The notes under the pieces were generated by a model. It was not told where the DNA came from, searched no databases, and saw only the letters and a program-made list of their open reading frames with translations. Below are positions 49,601 to 54,767 of a stretch of DNA of 54,767 bases, piece by piece. Numbering within the stretch: the first letter of the stretch is position 1; each line of letters starts with the position of its first letter. The translations under genes and the position numbers were made by a program. This stretch comes from an uncultured Pelagibacteraceae bacterium (GTDB lineage: Bacteria > Pseudomonadota > Alphaproteobacteria > Pelagibacterales > Pelagibacteraceae), in assembly GCA_902535275.1 (NCBI GenBank), contig CACASS010000002.1, forward strand, positions 1 through 54,767. Reading direction: 5' to 3'.

Positions 49601-50018
49601 CAATCAGATTACTAACTGCTCCAGAAAGAACAATTATCCCCTCACTATATTTTATTAAATCATCAATTGAACAATGTGGTGGGTTATTATCAGCATTTTC
49701 CAAATAAGCTTTTGATGAAAGTTCAATTATATTTTTATAACCAACATAATTTTTAGCAATAAGTGGAATAAGTCCATAAGTATTTTTAAATCTAAATTGA
49801 ATTTGTGATCCTATGATAGGCTGAGTTCCAACCGATGAAATATTTTCAGAAAATTCTAAAGCACCCGATAAATTATAAGTATCACTTAAACCAACTGATT
49901 GTATCTTATTTTTCTTACAATACTCTTTAAGATTCTCAATTTTTAATGCACCCTCACATATTGAGTACTGTGTGTGAATTTTAATTTGATTAAAAGATTT
50001 TTTTTTAGGTTGTAGCAT
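46614..50018 (-). CDS. dnaE: DNA polymerase III alpha subunit
   Basis: PHP domain, [53 protein letters not shown], OB fold. ORF track starts at 50042; [19 protein letters not shown] at 50018 is a plausible start. Confidence 0.96.
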   Translation of the reverse strand: [1134 protein letters not shown]

Positions 50019-50688
50019 TGATGATTTGTATATTACCATCATTCATCATAATTTTACAATCTGCCATATTTGCAAAATATCTATTGTGAGTTGCAAAAAT
50101 GATGATCCTTTTTTTATTTTTTAAATTAAATAGGATTTTAAAGATAAGTTTAGCATTTTCAAAATCTAGACTACCAGTTGGCTCATCAGCTAAAATAATA
50201 TCAGGATCATTAATTAATGCCCTGGCTATGGCAATACGCTGACTTTCACCTCCAGACAATTCATTAGGAAAATAATTTATTTTAGTTGACATACCTACAT
50301 TTTTTATCAATTTTTTTGCAAGATCTACGGACTTATGTTTTTCTTTAGTAATTAGTAAATTAGGCAAGTATACATTTTCTAAAGCTGTAAAATCTGACAA
50401 TAGATTTTTGTCTTGATAAATAATTCCAATTTTCTTCGCTCTAATTAAATCATTTTCAACTTTATTATTTAATTTTATTTTATTACTACTTATTTCAATT
50501 GATCCTGTCGTAGGATTATCAATTAATGATAGTAAATTTAGTAAAGTCGATTTTCCAGATCCAGATGGTCCAATAATAGAGTAAGTTTTTCCAGACTCAA
50601 AACTAAATGAAACATCATTTAAAACTTTTATAGATTTATTTTTCTCATATTTTTTTGTTAGATTTTTTATTTTAATATAATTATTCAT
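50005..50688 (-). CDS. lolD: Lipoprotein-releasing ABC transporter ATP-binding protein
   Basis: [49 protein letters not shown]; next to lolC. Confidence 0.93.
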   Translation of the reverse strand: MNNYIKIKNLTKKYEKNKSIKVLNDVSFSFESGKTYSIIGPSGSGKSTLLNLLSLIDNPTTGSIEISSNKIKLNNKVENDLIRAKKIGIIYQDKNLLSDFTALENVYLPNLLITKEKHKSVDLAKKLIKNVGMSTKINYFPNELSGGESQRIAIARALINDPDIILADEPTGSLDFENAKLIFKILFNLKNKKRIIIFATHNRYFANMADCKIMMNDGNIQIINATT

Positions 50689-51892
50689 ATTTTAGAGTTT
50701 TAACTGTATCTAAAGAAGATGCTTTTGAAGCTGGGTAAATAGACACTAAAATTGTAGCAAATATTGAACAAACAGAGATTATTATTATTGAAACTATATT
50801 TATTTCAGAGGGCATAGAGTTTAAAATATAAATATCTTCTGGAAAAAGAGAAATACCGAATATATTTGAGATAAATTGTCTAATAGTTTCTATATAAATT
50901 GAGAAAAGAGTGCCAACAGCTACTCCGAATAGTGTCGCTGAGGTTCCTATAAAAAAACCCACTAAAAAGAAGATTTTTTTTATTGATTTATTTGATACCC
51001 CAATTGATTTTAGTATGCCTATATCTCTTGTTTTATTTTTTACTAAAATTGTAAGTCCAGATATTATATTAAATGCTGCAACAATAATTATCAAAGATAA
51101 AATTATAAACATAACATTTCTTTCCACTTTCAAAGCTGAAAATAATGATTTATTCATATCTGACCAAGTATAAACTAGCGCATCAGGAAATAGAGCTGTT
51201 AAATTTTTTTTATGAATTTCTATTTTTTTTGGATCTTTAAAATAGAATTCTAAAAACCTATCTTCATTATTTTTATTAAAAAAATTCTCGAGTGTTTGTA
51301 AATTAATATATGCAATATTTTCATTATAGTCTGACAAACCACTATCAAAAATTGATACTATTTTAAAGTTTTCTTGTTTAGGAAGTGTGCCAACTAAAGT
51401 TTGAATTCCTGCAGGAGACATAACTGTAATTGTATCACCAATATTAACATTTAAATTAAAGCTTAATTCTTTACCAATTGAAATATTATTGTCATTTAAG
51501 TTTTGTGATCCAAAAAATTCTTTATTTTTTACTATTTGAAGGTTTTTAAAATCACTTTCTAAATATCCTTTTAAAAAGACACCCTTTGTAATATTTTTAT
51601 TCAATATTACTGCTTCTCCATCATTTGAAATTATATTTTTTGTCATATCCAAATCTTGGATATATTCCAGTGGTTTACTTCCTGGTTGAACTACTGCATG
51701 AGCATTAAAACCTACAATTTTACTTATTAACTCAGTTCTAAAACCATTCATCACTGACATAACAATGATTAGAACCGCAACACCTAATGAAATACCTATA
51801 AAAGAAAAAATTGAGATGATATTTAAAAAACCATCATTTTTTCTAGTTCTTAAAAATCTAAATGTAACTTCTCTTTCTAGCTGTGAGATCAA
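50681..51892 (-). CDS. lolC: Lipoprotein-releasing ABC transporter permease
   Basis: REVTFRFLRTRKNDGFLNIISIFSFIGISLGVAVLIIVMSVMNGFR...LVKNKTRDIGILKSIG. Confidence 0.93.
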   Translation of the reverse strand: MISQLEREVTFRFLRTRKNDGFLNIISIFSFIGISLGVAVLIIVMSVMNGFRTELISKIVGFNAHAVVQPGSKPLEYIQDLDMTKNIISNDGEAVILNKNITKGVFLKGYLESDFKNLQIVKNKEFFGSQNLNDNNISIGKELSFNLNVNIGDTITVMSPAGIQTLVGTLPKQENFKIVSIFDSGLSDYNENIAYINLQTLENFFNKNNEDRFLEFYFKDPKKIEIHKKNLTALFPDALVYTWSDMNKSLFSALKVERNVMFIILSLIIIVAAFNIISGLTILVKNKTRDIGILKSIGVSNKSIKKIFFLVGFFIGTSATLFGVAVGTLFSIYIETIRQFISNIFGISLFPEDIYILNSMPSEINIVSIIIISVCSIFATILVSIYPASKASSLDTVKTLKYE

Positions 51893-53217
51893 TTTGATTT
51901 AGCTTTTAAAATTTGTGACACAACTTCTTCGATATTTAATTTTTGAGTTTCTCCGTTAATTTCTTTAAACTCAAATAAATCTCCATCAGTTTGATTTCCC
52001 AAAATCAACTGATAGGGAATACCAATTAAATTAAATTTCCTAATTTTTGCAGAAATATTTTCTTCAGTATCATCTATTATGGCATCTATATTTTTAGACT
52101 TTAAATATTCGAATATTTTATTCGATTTTTCTAAATTTGATGTATCATTTTTTTTAATCATTGGAATTATTGCACAATGATAAGGAGCAACTAATATTGG
52201 CCATTTCATTATTTCATCTTTATCGTTGTATTTAGCCTCAATTATGGCACCTACTAATCTTGATACACCTATTCCATAAGATCCCATTTTAACAAATTCT
52301 TTTTTACCATTAAAATCTACTGAAGCATTCATTGGTTTTGAATATTTATCTCCAAAATAGAATATATGACCTACCTCTATTCCTTTTGTATTCACTCTAA
52401 ATTCTTCTGGAACTACTTTTTCAAATTCTTTCTGGTCAAACTTCTCGTCTGTAACAGAATAAAATTTTTCATATTGCTGTCGTAAATTAGTAAGCGAATT
52501 TTTTTCTAATAAAGTTGATGAGCTATTCACATCAAATATCCTTTTATCCGTGTAAATTTTACTTTCCCCAGTATCAGCAAGAATTATGAATTCATGGGAA
52601 AGATTTCCACCAATAGGTCCTGTATCTGCTGCCATAGGTATTGCTGATAAATTTAATCTTTTAAAAGTCCTTAAGTATGAGAGAAAAAATTTATTATATG
52701 AAAAAAGAGCTTCATCGTCATTTAAATCAAAAGAGTAAGCGTCTTTCATATAAAATTCCCTGCATCTCATAATTCCAAACCTTGGTCTTAGTTCATCTCT
52801 AAATTTCCACTGAATGTGATATAGTAGCTGTGGGAGTGATTTATAAGATTTAATACTTGATCTAAAAATTTCTGTTACAAGCTCTTCATTGGTAGGTCCA
52901 TACAACATTTCTCTATTTTGACGATCTTTAATACGCAACATCTCTTCTCCATAATCATCATATCTTCCACTTTCTTTCCAAATTTCTGATGATTGAATTG
53001 TTGGCATTAGAATTTCTTGAACGCCAATTCTATCCTGCTCTTCTCTAACAATTTGTTCTATTTTTTTCATAACTTTGAAACCGAGTGGTAACCATGAATA
53101 GATTCCAGCTGATGATTGTTTTATCATTCCAACTCTTAACATAAGCTGATGAGATTTAATTTTGGCTTCTGTAGGATTATTTTTAAGAATTGGTACAAAT
53201 GATTTGGAAAAAAACAT
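51889..53217 (-). CDS. proS: Prolyl-tRNA synthetase (short alphaproteobacterial type)
   Basis: SHQLMLRVGMIKQSSAGIYSWLPLGFKVMKKIEQIVREE, WKFRDELRPRFGIMRCREFYMKDAYSF. Confidence 0.97.
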   Translation of the reverse strand: MFFSKSFVPILKNNPTEAKIKSHQLMLRVGMIKQSSAGIYSWLPLGFKVMKKIEQIVREEQDRIGVQEILMPTIQSSEIWKESGRYDDYGEEMLRIKDRQNREMLYGPTNEELVTEIFRSSIKSYKSLPQLLYHIQWKFRDELRPRFGIMRCREFYMKDAYSFDLNDDEALFSYNKFFLSYLRTFKRLNLSAIPMAADTGPIGGNLSHEFIILADTGESKIYTDKRIFDVNSSSTLLEKNSLTNLRQQYEKFYSVTDEKFDQKEFEKVVPEEFRVNTKGIEVGHIFYFGDKYSKPMNASVDFNGKKEFVKMGSYGIGVSRLVGAIIEAKYNDKDEIMKWPILVAPYHCAIIPMIKKNDTSNLEKSNKIFEYLKSKNIDAIIDDTEENISAKIRKFNLIGIPYQLILGNQTDGDLFEFKEINGETQKLNIEEVVSQILKAKSN

Positions 53218-53225
53218 TTTATTAT

Positions 53226-54767
53226 TTAAATTCTTACCAAGTTTATATTTGTTAGTGGTTTTTTCCCAGTTTTTTCTTTTGAAAATTTACGACAAGTTAT
53301 TTTAAGAGCATCTATGAGATTATCTTGTTGTTTTGTGTTGTTTAATGAAAATGTTTTAATAGTTTTTTCTATTTCTTCCTCTAATCCATAAATAAACTCA
53401 TCATTCTCATATACTGGTAGACCTCTAAAAGTTATCAAAGGTTTGTGGTGAATGTTGCCTTTTGGTGTAATCATAATTGTAGCTTCTAAAAATCCATTTG
53501 ATGAAATATTCCTTCTTTCTTTTATTGATCTAGAGTCTTCCTCTACTGGAACATTTCCATCTAAATAAACTCTTCCACTTGGTGCTTTGTCATAGACTTC
53601 TGGTTTTTCTCCAGGATACAATTTAACAATATCACCGTTCTCTACTTGAACTGGGTATTTAACTTGCATTTCTTTTGCAAATTCAATGTGCTCTATCATG
53701 TGTCTATGTTCTCCATGAACTGGTATAACAGCTTTTGGTTTAATCCAATTATACATATCTCTAAGGTCTTCACGGTTAGGATGTCCAGAAACGTGAATAT
53801 ATTCATTGTCTTCAGATATAACTTCAATACCTTCTTTGACTAAATTATTATGTAACTTATACAGTTTCTTCTCGTTTCCTGGTATAATTTTCGAAGAAAA
53901 AACTACAGCATCATTTCTTTCTATGTAGACATCTGGGTGAGTATATTTAACTATCCTATTCATAGCTCCCATTGGTTCACCTTGACTTCCAGTGCACAAA
54001 TAAACAATTTTTTCTCTAGATATATTTTTTGCATCTCTTGAATCTATAGGATCAATAACATTTTTAAGATAACCACATTGTCTTGCTGCTTTAAATATTC
54101 TGTGCATCGATCTTCCAACTAGTGAAATATGTCTTCCTGTTTGTTCTGCACAATAAAAAACAGTTTCCATCCTAGCTACATTGGATGCAAATGAAGTAAC
54201 GATTATTCTTTTTTTTAATCTTTCAAAAACCTTAAGTAAATTTTTACGCACATCAAGTTCAGATCCTGCTCTACCTGCGCTAAATACATTTGTAGAGTCA
54301 CAAATCATAGCTAATACACCTTCGTTACCTATTTCCTTTAATCTTTCAGAGTTTATATTTCCACCAATTAATGGATCTGAATCACACTTCCAATCTCCTG
54401 TATGTAAAATATTTCCAGCTGGTGTTTGTATTCTTAGGCCATTGGGTTCTAGTATTGAATGAGTAAGTGTAACAAACTCAATATTGAAGGGATCTAAATT
54501 GATTGTACTATTAAGTTCTACAATTTTTAAATAGCCAGTAATATCAATTTTTTTTTCTTTAAATTTTTCAGTAATTAATACTGAGGTAAAAGGTGTAGCA
54601 AAAATTTTACATTTTAATTTTGGCCAAACATGTGCAATAGCTCCAATATGATCTTCATGAGCATGTGTTAGGACTATACCTAGCAAGTCATCTTTTTTAT
54701 CTATTATAAATCCTGGATCTGGATATATGATATCAACACCAGGTACTGTATCATCTGCAAATGTAAC
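53226..54767 (-). CDS. rnj: Ribonuclease J; 5' end truncated by window end
   Basis: LTHAHEDHIGAIAHVWP metallo-beta-lactamase motif, STNVFSAGRAGSE, CTGSQGEPMGAMNRI, IPVHGEHRHMIEH. Reading frame stays open from 54686 to 54767 (VTFADDTVPGVDIIYPDPGFIIDKKDDLLGIV). Confidence 0.93.
   Translation of the reverse strand, partial: VTFADDTVPGVDIIYPDPGFIIDKKDDLLGIVLTHAHEDHIGAIAHVWPKLKCKIFATPFTSVLITEKFKEKKIDITGYLKIVELNSTINLDPFNIEFVTLTHSILEPNGLRIQTPAGNILHTGDWKCDSDPLIGGNINSERLKEIGNEGVLAMICDSTNVFSAGRAGSELDVRKNLLKVFERLKKRIIVTSFASNVARMETVFYCAEQTGRHISLVGRSMHRIFKAARQCGYLKNVIDPIDSRDAKNISREKIVYLCTGSQGEPMGAMNRIVKYTHPDVYIERNDAVVFSSKIIPGNEKKLYKLHNNLVKEGIEVISEDNEYIHVSGHPNREDLRDMYNWIKPKAVIPVHGEHRHMIEHIEFAKEMQVKYPVQVENGDIVKLYPGEKPEVYDKAPSGRVYLDGNVPVEEDSRSIKERRNISSNGFLEATIMITPKGNIHHKPLITFRGLPVYENDEFIYGLEEEIEKTIKTFSLNNTKQQDNLIDALKITCRKFSKEKTGKKPLTNINLVRI

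Noticed and set aside
1-54767. Possible CRISPR, transposase, phage, toxin-antitoxin or biosynthetic cluster
   Set aside because: No spaced direct repeats, recombinase/transposase motifs, phage genes or secondary-metabolite enzymes recognised; content is housekeeping throughout.

Overview
This is a strongly AT-rich, gene-dense chromosomal window. It looks like a streamlined marine alphaproteobacterium of the SAR11/Pelagibacter type; that assignment is inferred from gene content, order and composition, with no search run. I see about 46 protein-coding genes, nearly all recognisable housekeeping functions. They fall into these blocks: a metallophosphoesterase and a lipid kinase; manC-ilvD-valS; an aapJQMP amino-acid ABC transporter with an XRE regulator; ntrYX-trkAH; ispDF-pgpA-pncC; coq10-lipA-ftsB-eno-kdsA-pyrG-secG-tpiA; ppiD-trpEGDC-lexA-gltX; the envelope and translation cluster rpsB-tsf-frr-uppS-cdsA-dxr-bamA-skp-lpxD-fabZ-lpxA-lpxI-lpxB; and proS-lolC-lolD-dnaE, ending in a truncated RNase J. 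There are three tRNAs: Cys-GCA, Asn-GTT and Arg-TCT. I found no mobile element, CRISPR array, prophage or obvious defence system, and no clearly novel multi-gene system. The items most worth a second look are: a compact three-way-junction RNA in front of rpsB that overlaps its Shine-Dalgarno; a lysine-rich 69-aa protein followed by a hairpin with two competing pairing partners; dyad elements upstream of aapJ and lexA; a TrkH with an apparently altered fourth selectivity filter; a GAFTGA-less NtrX; and several gene joints where genes usual in alphaproteobacteria (pyrH, rseP, pdhABC-lpd, dusB-ntrBC, moaC/moeA, gltA, hfq) are absent.
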